DNA of 64,000 nucleotides from Planktophila turicensis (GCA_965234405.1 OZ248346.1), one strand, 5' to 3'. Positions 15,739 through 25,095 are shown, numbered from the stretch's first letter. Program-made: numbers and translations. The notes: generated by a model from the letters alone, not told the origin.

Positions 15739-16824
15739 TTATGAGGTTAATTCACCGGCAATATCTGCGATGACTTTACGCAAAAGCCCTCGTTCATTGG
15801 ACTCGATAAGAGGAGAAAAGTTCTCTTCAGCAGCGTTGACACTTCGCGGGTCCCATGGGAGTCGAAGTAGTCGGGTTGGGCGAAGAGGAGTGACTAGCTG
15901 CAGAAATTGCTCTTCGCGCGAAGAGCCTCTCTTCACATGTGCACTTTGCGCATTGACAAATGATGGAGACGGTTTCATCGGATTGCGGTTTAGTTCATTG
16001 ATAAGAGTCTTGAGGCGTTCTAATCCCAAATGGTTGGTCCGAGTAAGAATCCATATTTCATCTGCGTGCGTTGTCGACCAAATTATCGCCTCGCTCCCCC
16101 AACGACGCCCAGTGAGCGATTTATCAAAATCACGTAGTACTCCACAATCGATCAGAATGAAATCGAATTCAGAGAGAGCTCGATCGAGCAGTGAAAGATC
16201 TTGAGCAACGCTTTCTTGGGTGATTTCTAAAATATGTAACCCTGAAGAAATTGCACGGATTTCACCTGAGGTATTAAGGCCTCTCTCTCCCAACAGAGAT
16301 GCGAATGACGCTGACTCTGCATGAGCATCAACAATCAAAACCTTTCTGCCTAGCTCGCTCAGTTCTGCTCCGAGATTGATAGTTAGCGTTGAAGTTCCCA
16401 GCGCTCCCGATGCTGCACTCAGAACAATCGTGCGTGCTCGCACCTTTGCGCCATGGCTACTGCGTATGAGTGGGTTGCGCAGCGATCCTCGCAAGAGAGC
16501 GACGAGTTCAAGAGTTGTTGCAGGCCGCGCTACTGCCTCAGGGTATTTATCTTGCAGATCGTTTTCTGCGCGAAAGAGTATGTACTTGGCTCCTTGCTTA
16601 CGCAGAAGTTCTAGCCCAGCAGAAGTCAGCCCTTCGCAATCCGTAGAGAGAAGGAGCAAAGGCTTATCAGTTGTACTTGTATCCAAATAAGTAGTGAGGG
16701 ATTGAAAATCCAGCGCACGAAAAAGAACGTTCCACCCTTGTTCATAGAGAGCGCTTGCTACGAAACCTTCGAACTCTGCATCCCGAATACCTGTAACGGC
16801 AATTTGCTGAACGAAATCACCCAT
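15739..16824 (-). CDS. TadZ/CpaE/Ssd-like MinD-family ATPase with degenerate P loop
   Basis: 361 residues. N-terminal receiver-like region (about 1-125) followed by a MinD/ParA-type domain, as in CpaE, TadZ and the mycobacterial septum-site protein Ssd. The P loop reads SAASGALGTSTLTINL: the glycine pattern is kept but both the signature lysine and the Walker A lysine are absent (A and T instead). Downstream IDAH-type switch (VLIVDAH) and DFILIDCG remain. It may bind but not hydrolyse nucleotide, acting in localisation. It overlaps the upstream CpaB-like gene by eight bases. The other tad genes (cpaF, tadB, tadC, pilin) are not in the window. Confidence 0.75.
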   Translation of the reverse strand: MGDFVQQIAVTGIRDAEFEGFVASALYEQGWNVLFRALDFQSLTTYLDTSTTDKPLLLLSTDCEGLTSAGLELLRKQGAKYILFRAENDLQDKYPEAVARPATTLELVALLRGSLRNPLIRSSHGAKVRARTIVLSAASGALGTSTLTINLGAELSELGRKVLIVDAHAESASFASLLGERGLNTSGEIRAISSGLHILEITQESVAQDLSLLDRALSEFDFILIDCGVLRDFDKSLTGRRWGSEAIIWSTTHADEIWILTRTNHLGLERLKTLINELNRNPMKPSPSFVNAQSAHVKRGSSREEQFLQLVTPLRPTRLLRLPWDPRSVNAAEENFSPLIESNERGLLRKVIADIAGELTS

Positions 16825-17413
16825 GTGATCTCACGATGACAAGTCTTCCACTGGTTGTAGCCGATAAGAGATCGGGGACAGAATCTCGATTTACTGAAAT
16901 CGTAAGTGCTGCTTCTCCCCCGAAGTTGCTTCCCTTGCGATCTAAACCAACGATAAACACTCCGCTAAGAATGTGATTGGGTTCCAGTGCTGCCTCACCA
17001 TTTGATGCATCGTGTAGCTGAAAGATTGTTACAACTTCACCCACCTGCAGAGTTGATGGAATATCCACATTTCGAAGACTGATTGAGAGCTGTTGATTGA
17101 CCAATGCTGCCGAATTATTAGTCAAGGCACTGACTTCAAGCAGATCACCTGGTGCTAACGGCCGTTTGGTAATCGATCCTACTGGGTTGCTCTGTTCGCC
17201 CAGATAGTTACCTCCTGAATTTCCTAAGGCGACCATTTGATAGCCAACATCGGATTGTTCTAACTGTGTTCCCATAGCAATAGGTTTGAGCACTACCCAA
17301 TACTTCTCCCTCTGATTTGCAGCCTTCGACATAGCAAATGAGGCTAGGAGCGCTGCAGCACAGAGTGCGGTGGCAACAATGAGGCGAGTTTGGGAATTCT
17401 TCTTCTGATTCAT
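16817..17413 (-). CDS. SAF-domain protein, CpaB/RcpC-like
   Basis: 198 residues. N-terminal membrane helix (about 11-30), then an extracytoplasmic SAF domain: WVVLKPIAMGTQLEQSDV, ITKRPLAPGDLLEVSAL, SISLRNVDIPSTLQVGEVVTIF. SAF proteins of this kind are periplasmic parts of Flp-type pilus systems. The eight-base overlap with the TadZ-like gene supports a shared role. ATG 17413 has TATCTT six bases upstream. Shorter than typical CpaB. Confidence 0.75.
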   Translation of the reverse strand: MNQKKNSQTRLIVATALCAAALLASFAMSKAANQREKYWVVLKPIAMGTQLEQSDVGYQMVALGNSGGNYLGEQSNPVGSITKRPLAPGDLLEVSALTNNSAALVNQQLSISLRNVDIPSTLQVGEVVTIFQLHDASNGEAALEPNHILSGVFIVGLDRKGSNFGGEAALTISVNRDSVPDLLSATTSGRLVIVRSHG

Positions 17414-17419
17414 GGGCGC

Positions 17420-17425
17420 AAGATA
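17420..17425 (-). promoter_or_regulatory. -10 element of the cpaB/tadZ-like operon, leaderless
   Basis: TATCTT on the minus strand, six bases before ATG 17413. Confidence 0.45.
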
Positions 17426-17536
17426 CGAGCGACTTCACTCAATTTTCGAGGAGTTCTCCACAGTAGATCTTTAGTGCGACTGTAAATCATTCTTTGGGGC
17501 GATTCATTCAGCGCCTGAGTAGCCAAGTATCGGCAA

Positions 17537-18067
17537 ATGACTACTTATGAAAATCTCACAGCGACATATCGATCTCAGGCTCCCATGATGCAGTTGATAT
17601 CAAGCACTGAAGATCCTGCCCTCTGGAGCCATCCTGTTCTCGACCTCTTTGCTCCCCCCGTCATTGAACGAGTGGAGCAGAAAGCAAAGTTGTATCTGGT
17701 TCCTTCAACTTTTGGCGAAGAGCTAGAACTAGATGAGATGCCCATTCCAACTTCAGCATCGGACTTACCTGAGCTTCACGCTTGGACCATGAAATTTATT
17801 GTGAGCGTCATTGAGGTATGGGCAGGACGTCGCCAACCAGCGCAATTGATTCGATGGTGTCATCGCGTAATTTATATGGAACTACTGAAGAAATCAGGTA
17901 GTCAGAAAGAGATTGGCAAAATCAAGAGCATTCACCAGACCGAACCTCTAGATGGAATCTGCGAATCCACTGTAATCATCAGGTACAACGACCGCTTTCG
18001 CGCAGTAGTAATCCGTTTTGAAGGCGTTGATGGACGCTGGTTATGTACGGCGCTACAGATGCTTTAG
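17537..18067 (+). CDS. Rv3235-family protein (DUF6459)
   Basis: 176 residues, soluble. The C-terminal 100 residues show the family pattern: SVIEVWAGRRQPAQLIRW, then IKSIHQTEPLDGICESTVII, RFRAVVIRFEGVDGRWLCTALQML. Members are found next to secA in Actinobacteria, as here (convergent, 12 bases apart). Molecular function unknown. A weak AAGTAT lies six bases before ATG 17537. Confidence 0.8.
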   Translation: MTTYENLTATYRSQAPMMQLISSTEDPALWSHPVLDLFAPPVIERVEQKAKLYLVPSTFGEELELDEMPIPTSASDLPELHAWTMKFIVSVIEVWAGRRQPAQLIRWCHRVIYMELLKKSGSQKEIGKIKSIHQTEPLDGICESTVIIRYNDRFRAVVIRFEGVDGRWLCTALQML

Positions 18068-18079
18068 AGCGTTACAGAT

Positions 18080-20755
18080 TTAGGAAGCAGCCCCGTGGCA
18101 ACGCTTGTACTTCTTTCCAGAGCCACAAGGGCAAGGTGCATTGCGAGTTACATCTCCTGATGAAGTAACTCCATTTTCATCGGCAGCGGTGTACTTCAGT
18201 GGCTGTGTTTGTACTGGCTTTTCAGTAACGCCACGAGCCTTTACCTGAGATCCGTCGCCTTCAATGGTTACTTCGACGTTAAATACAAGACTTGCAAGCT
18301 CTTCCTTGATGGCATCCATCATTGCTGCGAAAAGTTCGTAACCTTCACGCTGGTATTCAACGAGTGGATCGCGCTGTGCCATCGCACGCAGCCCGATACC
18401 TTCTTGTAGGTAATCCATCTCGTAAAGGTGTTCACGCCACTTGCGATCAAGGACTGAAAGCAGAACTTTTCGCTCAAGTTCGCGAAGAACTTCAGCTCCT
18501 AGCTCTTCTTCACGCTTCTTATATGCAGCAGCTGCATCATCAAGGATTCTTGCCTCAAGGAAATCAACATCGAGTGCCGATGCAGTTCCAACTTCAGCAA
18601 TGATCTGTTCAGGTGTGAATGAGATTGGATAGATCAACTTGAGCGCAGTCCATAGCTGATCGAGATCCCAGTCTTCGCCAAAGCCCTGCTGCGCGGCAGC
18701 GCGAACGTAAGCCGAGATTGTTTCTCCCATAAAGTCTGAAACCTGCTCGCCGATATCTTTACCTTCAAGAACAAGACGGCGCTCACCGTAGATAACTTCG
18801 CGTTGGCGGTTCATGACATCGTCATACTTCAAAACATTCTTACGGATTTCGAAGTTCTGTGCCTCAACTTGAGTCTGGGCAGAGCGAATAGCATTTGAGA
18901 CCATCTTGGATTCGATTGGTTCATCTTCAGGCAAACCGGCAGCGGCAAGTACGCGCTCGACAATTCCTGAGTTAAAGCGACGCATCAAATCATCTTGAAG
19001 TGAGAGATAGAAGCGAGATTCACCAGGATCGCCCTGACGTCCTGAACGTCCGCGGAGCTGGTTATCAATACGACGTGATTCGTGGCGCTCTGTGCCTAGA
19101 ACATAGAGTCCACCGAGAGCGATAACTTCTTCATGCTCTTTTGCAATTGCAGCTTTCTGCTTCGCAATCTCTTCAGGCCATGCAGCTTCATACTCTGCTG
19201 CGTTATCTACTGGTGAAAGTCCGCGGCGCTGTAATTCGAAATCAGCCATGAATTCTGGGTTTCCGCCGAGCATGATGTCTGTACCGCGGCCTGCCATATT
19301 TGTTGCAACAGTTACGGCTCCCTTAACACCAGCTCGAGCAACAATCGCTGCTTCGCGTTCGTGGTGCTTGGCATTGAGAACTTCGTGTGCAACGCCTGCC
19401 TTCTTGAGGAATCCTGAAAGTTCTTCAGACTTTTCAACGCTGACAGTTCCGACAAGAACAGGTTGTCCCTTGCGATGGCGCTCGACAATATCGCGAGTAA
19501 CGGCAGCGAACTTTCCGACTTCTGATTTGTAGACCAAATCTGGTTGATCGATACGTTGCATATCGCGGTTGGTAGGAATTGGAACTACGCCCAACTTATA
19601 AATCTGGTGGAATTCAGATGCTTCTGTCATTGCAGTACCAGTCATACCTGAGATGGTCTCGTAGAGACGGAAGTAGTTCTGCAAAGTAATTGTTGCCAAA
19701 GTCTGGTTTTCATCCTTGATATCGATGCGCTCTTTCGCTTCAAGCGCCTGGTGCAAACCTTCGCTATAACGACGGCCTGCAAGCATGCGGCCAGTGTGCT
19801 CATCGACAATGAGAAGTTCGCCATTCATGACAACGTAATCCTTGTCGCGCTTGAAGAGTTCCTTGGCGCGAACTGAATTGTTGAGATAGCCAATCAAAGT
19901 TGTATTTGCAGCTTCGTAGAGGTTTTCAATCTTGAGAAGTTCTTCAACTTTGGTCACACCTTCTTCAAGGATGCCGATGGTCTTCTTCTTCTCATCTACC
20001 TCATAGTGCGTATCGCGCTGTAATTTCGTCGCGATATTGGCGAATTCGACATACCACTTGGTTGCCTTATCAGCAGGTCCGCTAATAATCAGAGGCGTAC
20101 GAGCCTCATCGATCAAAATAGAGTCGACTTCGTCAACGACTGCGAAGAAGTGATCGCGCTGTACACAATCTTCGAGAGACCAAGCCATGTTGTCGCGGAG
20201 ATAGTCAAAGCCAAATTCGTTATTTGTTCCGTATGTAATATCTGAGAGATATGCAGCGCGACGCTCGGTAGGAGTCATGCTGTTAACGATGACGCCAACA
20301 GTGAGTCCTAAGAATCGGTGAATGCGGCCCATCCACTCGCTATCGCGTTCTGCGAGATAGTCGTTCACGGTGACGACGTGGACGCCGCGTCCTGCCAAAG
20401 CGTTGAGATAAGAAGGAAGGGTTGCTACAAGAGTCTTTCCTTCACCGGTGCGCATTTCTGCAATGTTTCCTTTGTGAAGCGCCGCACCACCCATGAGCTG
20501 AACGTCGTAGTGACGCTGGCCCAAAGTGCGCTTAGCAGCTTCGCGAACAACAGCGAAAGCTTCAGGCATCAAGTCATCAAGGGTTTCACCTTGAGAAAGG
20601 CGAGATTTAAATTCATCAGTCTTTGCACGCAACTGATCATCAGAGAGTGGAGAAATGGATGCTTCAAAGGCGTTGACCTTATCGACGATTTTGCTTAAGT
20701 CGCGAAGAATCTTGCCTTCGCCGGCTCGCATAAGTCGATCGAGAATTGAAGCCAT
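18080..20755 (-). CDS. secA: preprotein translocase ATPase SecA
   Basis: 891 residues. Walker A MRTGEGKT at 101-108, DEAD-like VVDEVDSILIDEARTPLIISG, helicase motif VATNMAGRGTDIMLGGNP, QLRGRSGRQGDPGESRFYLSLQD, and a C-terminal zinc motif (CPCGSGKKYKRCH) that binds SecB or ribosomes. It drives Sec-dependent export through SecYEG. ATG 20755 is preferred over GTG 20770 because GGAAGG lies seven bases upstream. Located immediately after comF as in Actinobacteria, but without hpf between. Confidence 0.98.
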   Translation of the reverse strand: MASILDRLMRAGEGKILRDLSKIVDKVNAFEASISPLSDDQLRAKTDEFKSRLSQGETLDDLMPEAFAVVREAAKRTLGQRHYDVQLMGGAALHKGNIAEMRTGEGKTLVATLPSYLNALAGRGVHVVTVNDYLAERDSEWMGRIHRFLGLTVGVIVNSMTPTERRAAYLSDITYGTNNEFGFDYLRDNMAWSLEDCVQRDHFFAVVDEVDSILIDEARTPLIISGPADKATKWYVEFANIATKLQRDTHYEVDEKKKTIGILEEGVTKVEELLKIENLYEAANTTLIGYLNNSVRAKELFKRDKDYVVMNGELLIVDEHTGRMLAGRRYSEGLHQALEAKERIDIKDENQTLATITLQNYFRLYETISGMTGTAMTEASEFHQIYKLGVVPIPTNRDMQRIDQPDLVYKSEVGKFAAVTRDIVERHRKGQPVLVGTVSVEKSEELSGFLKKAGVAHEVLNAKHHEREAAIVARAGVKGAVTVATNMAGRGTDIMLGGNPEFMADFELQRRGLSPVDNAAEYEAAWPEEIAKQKAAIAKEHEEVIALGGLYVLGTERHESRRIDNQLRGRSGRQGDPGESRFYLSLQDDLMRRFNSGIVERVLAAAGLPEDEPIESKMVSNAIRSAQTQVEAQNFEIRKNVLKYDDVMNRQREVIYGERRLVLEGKDIGEQVSDFMGETISAYVRAAAQQGFGEDWDLDQLWTALKLIYPISFTPEQIIAEVGTASALDVDFLEARILDDAAAAYKKREEELGAEVLRELERKVLLSVLDRKWREHLYEMDYLQEGIGLRAMAQRDPLVEYQREGYELFAAMMDAIKEELASLVFNVEVTIEGDGSQVKARGVTEKPVQTQPLKYTAADENGVTSSGDVTRNAPCPCGSGKKYKRCHGAAS

Positions 20756-20779
20756 CGGCCTACCTTCCACTTGCTTGTT

Positions 20780-20800
20780 AACCCCCTTATCTTAGGGGTT
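20780..20800 (-). repeat. hairpin overlapping the comF stop
   Basis: On the minus strand AACCCCT-AAGATA-AGGGG(G)TT folds into a seven-pair stem with one bulged G; the comF TAA stop lies in its loop. No U tract follows. It could slow decay or reduce readthrough between comF and secA. Confidence 0.45.
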
Positions 20801-21425
20801 CGGCTATGCAGGCTGTTACGGCAGCTATGACCTCAATCCCGTTTTCACGCAGGGCCCGGGCGCCTTCATGAATAGTTGCCCCTGTTGTGACGAGGTCATC
20901 AACCAAAATTACCTTTTCACTGAGATATCTCAGGGATTTCATTGAACCCTCAATATTTACCAACCTCTGCTTTGCATCGAGAGAAGATTGATCTCTCACC
21001 TTTCTAATATGCGAAAGCATTTCAATCGTTTCTATTCCGGTGCCTTTACTTAGTCGCAGAGAAAGTTCGGTGATGAATTGGCGACCACGGGATCGTGCCA
21101 CTGCGTGACGTGACGGAATCGGAACAAGTACACCTACTCCCCTCTCCTTAGCGCAGAAGTGGAAAGACCTCTGAAGTGCTTGAACCAATAAATCATCTGC
21201 CAACTTAATGTTGTTCTCTTTCGCAGCTAAGAGAACTTTACTTGCAACAGTTGAGTATTGAATTGAAGAGAAAATTGGGAAGTACGGTGAGGTTCTAGAC
21301 CAACTTCGATAGATATGGGGATTCCATTTGCTTCTGCATTGTGAGCAAATCTCTAGGCCCAACGCAGAACAACCTAGGCATCGAACGGGAAAGATTATTT
21401 CTTGTAGCGACTTCAAGCTCTTCAT
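20787..21425 (-). CDS. comF: ComF-family phosphoribosyltransferase-like protein
   Basis: 212 residues. N-terminal zinc finger CLGCSALGLEICSQC (CxxC pairs), then a PRPP-binding loop VILVDDLVTTGATI in a type I phosphoribosyltransferase fold. ComF is required for DNA uptake in naturally competent bacteria, but many non-competent Actinobacteria keep it between mtrB/lpqB and secA. A CTGCAT-AGAGA-ATGCAG inverted repeat (21428-21444) lies just before the ATG. Confidence 0.88.
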   Translation of the reverse strand: MKSLKSLQEIIFPVRCLGCSALGLEICSQCRSKWNPHIYRSWSRTSPYFPIFSSIQYSTVASKVLLAAKENNIKLADDLLVQALQRSFHFCAKERGVGVLVPIPSRHAVARSRGRQFITELSLRLSKGTGIETIEMLSHIRKVRDQSSLDAKQRLVNIEGSMKSLRYLSEKVILVDDLVTTGATIHEGARALRENGIEVIAAVTACIAEPLR

Positions 21426-21456
21426 CTCTGCATTCTCTATGCAGATAAGTTATGAG

Positions 21457-23022
21457 TTAGAGGTAAAAAGTTTCCTCGTGGAAATCTTTTGGCGCAGCCT
21501 TTATTGGACGTCCCTCAATTGCATCCCCTGCTCTGCGTGGCAAGGTGAGTACAAAGTGAGCGCCAAGCCCCGGTCTTCCCCACGCATCTAGTTCACCGTT
21601 GTGAAGGCGCGCATCTTCAAGTGCGATAGATAGACCCAGCCCTGTGCCGCCTCGAACGCGCGCACGTGAAGGATCTGCGCGCCAGAAGCGGTCGAAAACT
21701 CGAATGAGCGCTGACTCATCAAGTCCCGATCCGAAATCACGAACTCCAATTCCAACTTCACTCTCTGTCGCAACGATTGTGACTACAACTTCTTTGCCAT
21801 CGCAGTGATCGAGCGCATTAGATAAGAGGTTTCGCATAATGCGCTCAACGCGTCTGATATCAGCTTGAATCTGCACGACAGGAAGTTCAGATTCAATTCG
21901 GATTCCAGAGTCTGTATCAAGTTCTCCCACTTGGAAGTCTTTAACGCAGCGGTTGATGAGTGCAACAACATCAAAATCCACAGGTTCAAGAACTGCTACT
22001 TCGGCATCAAATCTACTTACCTCGAGCAGGTCTTCCAGCAGACGTTCAAATCGATCAATCTGCGCAGCCAAGAGCTCGGAGCTACGTGCAACGAGCGGAT
22101 CAAAGGAGGCTCGCTGGTTATAGATAACTTCAGATGCCATACGAAGAGTTGTGAGCGGAGTACGAAGTTCATGGGAAACATCAGATACAAAACGTTGTTG
22201 GACGCGAGAAAGGTTTTCAAGACGTGAAATCTGCTGTTCAATAGATTGCGCCATCTCGTTATACGAGTTGGCCAGAGTTGCCATTTCATCCTGAGATTCA
22301 ATGCGCATACGTTGGCTGAAATCACCTTGGGTAAATTGCGTTGCAATTCGGGCAGCATCTCGCACTGGGCGTACAACCTGGCGAACTACCAGCCAGGTAA
22401 TCATTCCGATTAAGAAGATAAGTGCAACGCCTGTAAAGAGAAGTGAGTTTCGAATGAGGTCAAGAGTTTCAGTCTGGCTTGTCAGAATAAAGGCGATATA
22501 CATTTCATATCGTCCCGCAGTTGGAATGTTGATTCTCTCTCCAACGAAGAGGGTATTACCTTGGCTCACTTGCGCCGAGCGCAGGTCTCCGTATTCGTAC
22601 TGGAGATCAGTGCCTTTTTGAATTCGTTCACGCAGCGCTTGTGGGACTGACTCGGCCTTAATCAAACTCGAAGACATCTCATAAGAAACTTTTGTTTTTC
22701 GCTCTCCTGGAACTTTAATGAAAATAACTTCACGGCGGCTCTGTTCTGAGCTCTGCGTCGTCGAACTAATAATCAAATCAGCGAGAGCTTTCTTACGCTC
22801 TTCCACTGAATCACCTTGCGATAGAAGCATCTGATACTGCGCGTTAAAGAAGGTGAATCGAGCTTCAGCAAGTGCTGAATCAAGGCTTACTTGGCGAATT
22901 CCGTCAGATAGACGTGAGTAGAGCGCAGATCCTGTTAGCGAAATTACGCCAAGAGAAAGCATGACCGTCGAGAGAATTACTTTGGTCGCAAGAGATTGCG
23001 AAAGCTTTCTACGAGCACCCAT
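21457..23022 (-). CDS. mtrB: MtrB sensor histidine kinase
   Basis: 521 residues. TM1 about 13-34, a 150-residue extracytoplasmic domain, TM2 about 194-216, HAMP (VVRPVRDAARIATQFTQGD), H box DVSHELRTPLTTLR with His284, N box IMRNLLSNALDHC, G boxes VRDFGSGLDE and RGGTGLGLSIA. Sits after mtrA as in other Actinobacteria; the MtrAB system governs cell wall metabolism and division. lpqB, which normally follows mtrB and modulates it, is missing. Confidence 0.95.
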   Translation of the reverse strand: MGARRKLSQSLATKVILSTVMLSLGVISLTGSALYSRLSDGIRQVSLDSALAEARFTFFNAQYQMLLSQGDSVEERKKALADLIISSTTQSSEQSRREVIFIKVPGERKTKVSYEMSSSLIKAESVPQALRERIQKGTDLQYEYGDLRSAQVSQGNTLFVGERINIPTAGRYEMYIAFILTSQTETLDLIRNSLLFTGVALIFLIGMITWLVVRQVVRPVRDAARIATQFTQGDFSQRMRIESQDEMATLANSYNEMAQSIEQQISRLENLSRVQQRFVSDVSHELRTPLTTLRMASEVIYNQRASFDPLVARSSELLAAQIDRFERLLEDLLEVSRFDAEVAVLEPVDFDVVALINRCVKDFQVGELDTDSGIRIESELPVVQIQADIRRVERIMRNLLSNALDHCDGKEVVVTIVATESEVGIGVRDFGSGLDESALIRVFDRFWRADPSRARVRGGTGLGLSIALEDARLHNGELDAWGRPGLGAHFVLTLPRRAGDAIEGRPIKAAPKDFHEETFYL

Positions 23023-23036
23023 GTTATGTGAGCCCT

Positions 23037-23717
23037 TTACGCTGGGCCGCCCGCCTTATAACCAACGCCTCGTACCGTCATCACTATCTCTGGATGTTCT
23101 GGGTCATGTTCGATCTTTGAACGAAGACGTTGTACGTGAACATTTACAAGACGTGTATCTGTGCTGTGGCGGTATCCCCACACTTCGCTCAAGAGTGCAT
23201 CGCGAGTAAATACGCGACCTGGATCTTTTGCTAATGCAACAAGAAGATCAAACTCGAGACGTGTAAGTGCAATCTTCTGTGAACCACGGAGAACTTCGTG
23301 GGCAGTTACATCGATAGATAAATCTCCGATAGTCAGTAGCCCAGTTATGTCCGCATTGGTACGACGAAGTCGAGTGCGAATTCGCGCTATGAGTTCGGCT
23401 TTGTCGCGAAAAGGCTTCTGCATATAGTCATCAGCGCCAGCTTCAAGACCGCGAACAATGTCTTGGGTTTCACCTTTAGCGCTTAGCATCACGATTGGAA
23501 CCATTGATTCTTGTCGAATCAATCTGCAGACCTCAATGCCATCAATTCCTGGCAACATCACATCGAGCAAGACGAGGTCTGGAGGATTATTTCTAAATAC
23601 CTCCAGCGCCTCATCTCCTCGACTGACAAGATCTACATCGAAGCCTGAACTTGTGAGAACAATTCCAAGCATTTCTGCAAGGTCTTGATCGTCATCGACG
23701 ACCATAACCAGAGTCAT
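23037..23717 (-). CDS. mtrA: MtrA response regulator
   Basis: 226 residues. Receiver with acidic D8-D10 and phospho-acceptor D52 (LVLLDVMLPG), Lys in DDYMQKPFRDKAELIAR, and a winged-helix output domain (RLEFDLLVALAKDPGRVFTRDALLSEVWGYRH, VNVHVQRLRSKIE) with the MtrA-type ending RGVGYKAG. ATG 23717 directly follows the sahH TAA (TAAATG), so mtrA is expressed from the sahH transcript. tmk, usual between mtrA and sahH, is absent. Confidence 0.95.
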   Translation of the reverse strand: MTLVMVVDDDQDLAEMLGIVLTSSGFDVDLVSRGDEALEVFRNNPPDLVLLDVMLPGIDGIEVCRLIRQESMVPIVMLSAKGETQDIVRGLEAGADDYMQKPFRDKAELIARIRTRLRRTNADITGLLTIGDLSIDVTAHEVLRGSQKIALTRLEFDLLVALAKDPGRVFTRDALLSEVWGYRHSTDTRLVNVHVQRLRSKIEHDPEHPEIVMTVRGVGYKAGGPA

Positions 23718-24998
23718 TTATGAACCGTGCTCCCAAGAGTTGAGGTACATATCTTGTGCAGGTGTAAGTGTGTCGATGTGACCACCCATTGACTTGAGCT
23801 TCAGTGAAGCAACTTCCTTATCAATGTATGTAGGAACTTCGTGAACGCCTGCAGGAAGATTCTTTGCTTCCTTGACGAGGTATTCCGCTGTAAGTGCCTG
23901 ATCAGAGAATGACATATCCATTACTGATGCTGGGTGACCTTCTGCAGCACCTAGGTTTACCAGGCGACCTTCTGCAAGAAGAAGTAGACGACGGCCATCC
24001 TTCATGACGTATTCGTCAGTCTGGTGACGCATCTTCTCGTTCTTTGTCACTGCATTCTGCTCGAGCCATGCAACATCGATTTCAATATCGAAGTGGCCTG
24101 AGTTGGCCATGATTGCGCCATCCTTCATAACAGAGAAGTGTTCGTCACGAAGTACATCGCGGTTACCAGTAACAGTGATGAATACATCGCCGACCTTTGC
24201 AGCATCAACCATTGGCATGACGCGGAATCCCTGCATCATGGCATCGAGTGCCTTAGTTGGATCAATTTCTGTAACGATGACGTCTGCGCCCATGCCCTTG
24301 GCACGTTCTGCAACACCCTTACCGCAGTAACCAAATCCTGCAACGACGACGATTCGACCTGCAAGAAGGAAGTTAGTTGCACGGAAGACAGCATCGAGAG
24401 TTGATTGACCTGTTCCGTAACGGTTATCAAACATATGCTTTGTATCGGTGTCATTGACAGCGATCATTGGGAATGTCAGTGCTCCATCTTTAGCCATCTG
24501 GTTAAGACGGATAACGCCTGTTGTTGTCTCTTCGCATCCACCAGCAATATTTGGAAGGAGTTCCTTACGAGTTGTATGAAGAGTGTTTACGAGATCGCAA
24601 CCGTCATCAAATACTTGATGTGGGTTGATATCAAGTGCTGCGTTGATATGTGAGTAGTAACCATCACGGTCAACGGCATTGCGAGCAAATACTGAGATAC
24701 CGTATTCATGCACGAGAGCTGCAGCGGTGTCATCTTGTGTTGAAAGTGGGTTTGAAGCACAGAGAGCAATCTCAGCTCCGCCAGCTTTAAGAACGCGCAT
24801 CAAGTTTGCTGTCTCTGTTGTGACGTGCATACATGCTGCGATACGTACACCAGCGAATGGCTGTGACTTTTCGAAGCGTTCGCGGATTTGAGCGAGAACA
24901 GGCATGTTGCGTTCTGCCCATTCAATCTTCTTGCGGCCCTGAGCTGCAAGTGATGCATCCTTGATATCGTGCTTTGGAATAGTTGTAACAGGTGTCAT
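23718..24998 (-). CDS. ahcY: S-adenosylhomocysteine hydrolase
   Basis: 426 residues. NAD-binding loop VVVAGFGYCGKGVAERAKGMGA near 215, substrate segments CASNPLSTQDDTAAAL and NDTDTKHMFDNRYGTGQS, and the C-terminal NLGAAEGHPASVMDMSF. It cleaves S-adenosylhomocysteine to adenosine and homocysteine, feeding the methyl cycle. The 426-residue length lacks the about 40-residue insertion of plant and mycobacterial types. Preceded by GGGAGA nine bases before the ATG, so translated with a leader. First gene of ahcY-mtrA-mtrB-comF-secA. Confidence 0.97.
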   Translation of the reverse strand: MTPVTTIPKHDIKDASLAAQGRKKIEWAERNMPVLAQIRERFEKSQPFAGVRIAACMHVTTETANLMRVLKAGGAEIALCASNPLSTQDDTAAALVHEYGISVFARNAVDRDGYYSHINAALDINPHQVFDDGCDLVNTLHTTRKELLPNIAGGCEETTTGVIRLNQMAKDGALTFPMIAVNDTDTKHMFDNRYGTGQSTLDAVFRATNFLLAGRIVVVAGFGYCGKGVAERAKGMGADVIVTEIDPTKALDAMMQGFRVMPMVDAAKVGDVFITVTGNRDVLRDEHFSVMKDGAIMANSGHFDIEIDVAWLEQNAVTKNEKMRHQTDEYVMKDGRRLLLLAEGRLVNLGAAEGHPASVMDMSFSDQALTAEYLVKEAKNLPAGVHEVPTYIDKEVASLKLKSMGGHIDTLTPAQDMYLNSWEHGS

Positions 24999-25067
24999 TT
25001 AAATATTTCTCCCTAATGTAAAAACGGCTGTTTTTTCGCTTGACCTTCGGCGTAGGGCTCTACTGTG

Positions 25068-25095
25068 CTAGTCGGCTATGGGAATAGCCTACTAG
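25068..25095 (-). repeat. strong hairpin between manB stop and ahcY leader
   Basis: On the minus strand CTAGT-A-GGCTAT-TCCC-ATAGCC-G-ACTAG: eleven pairs with one A-G mismatch and a four-base loop, starting on the base after the manB stop. No U tract follows, so it is not a classical intrinsic terminator. It may be a factor-assisted terminator, an RNA stability element, or part of the ahcY 5' leader. Confidence 0.6.

Noticed and set aside
21423..23022. lpqB hidden between comF and mtrB
   Set aside because: Only 31 bases separate the two genes; there is no room for it.
25040..25066. TTGACC...TACTGT plus-strand promoter
   Set aside because: Spacer of about 15 bases and it would drive antisense RNA into manB; no gene to serve.
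24999..25095. SAH or SAM riboswitch upstream of ahcY
   Set aside because: The spacer is short and does not show the conserved SAH riboswitch core; only a simple hairpin is visible.
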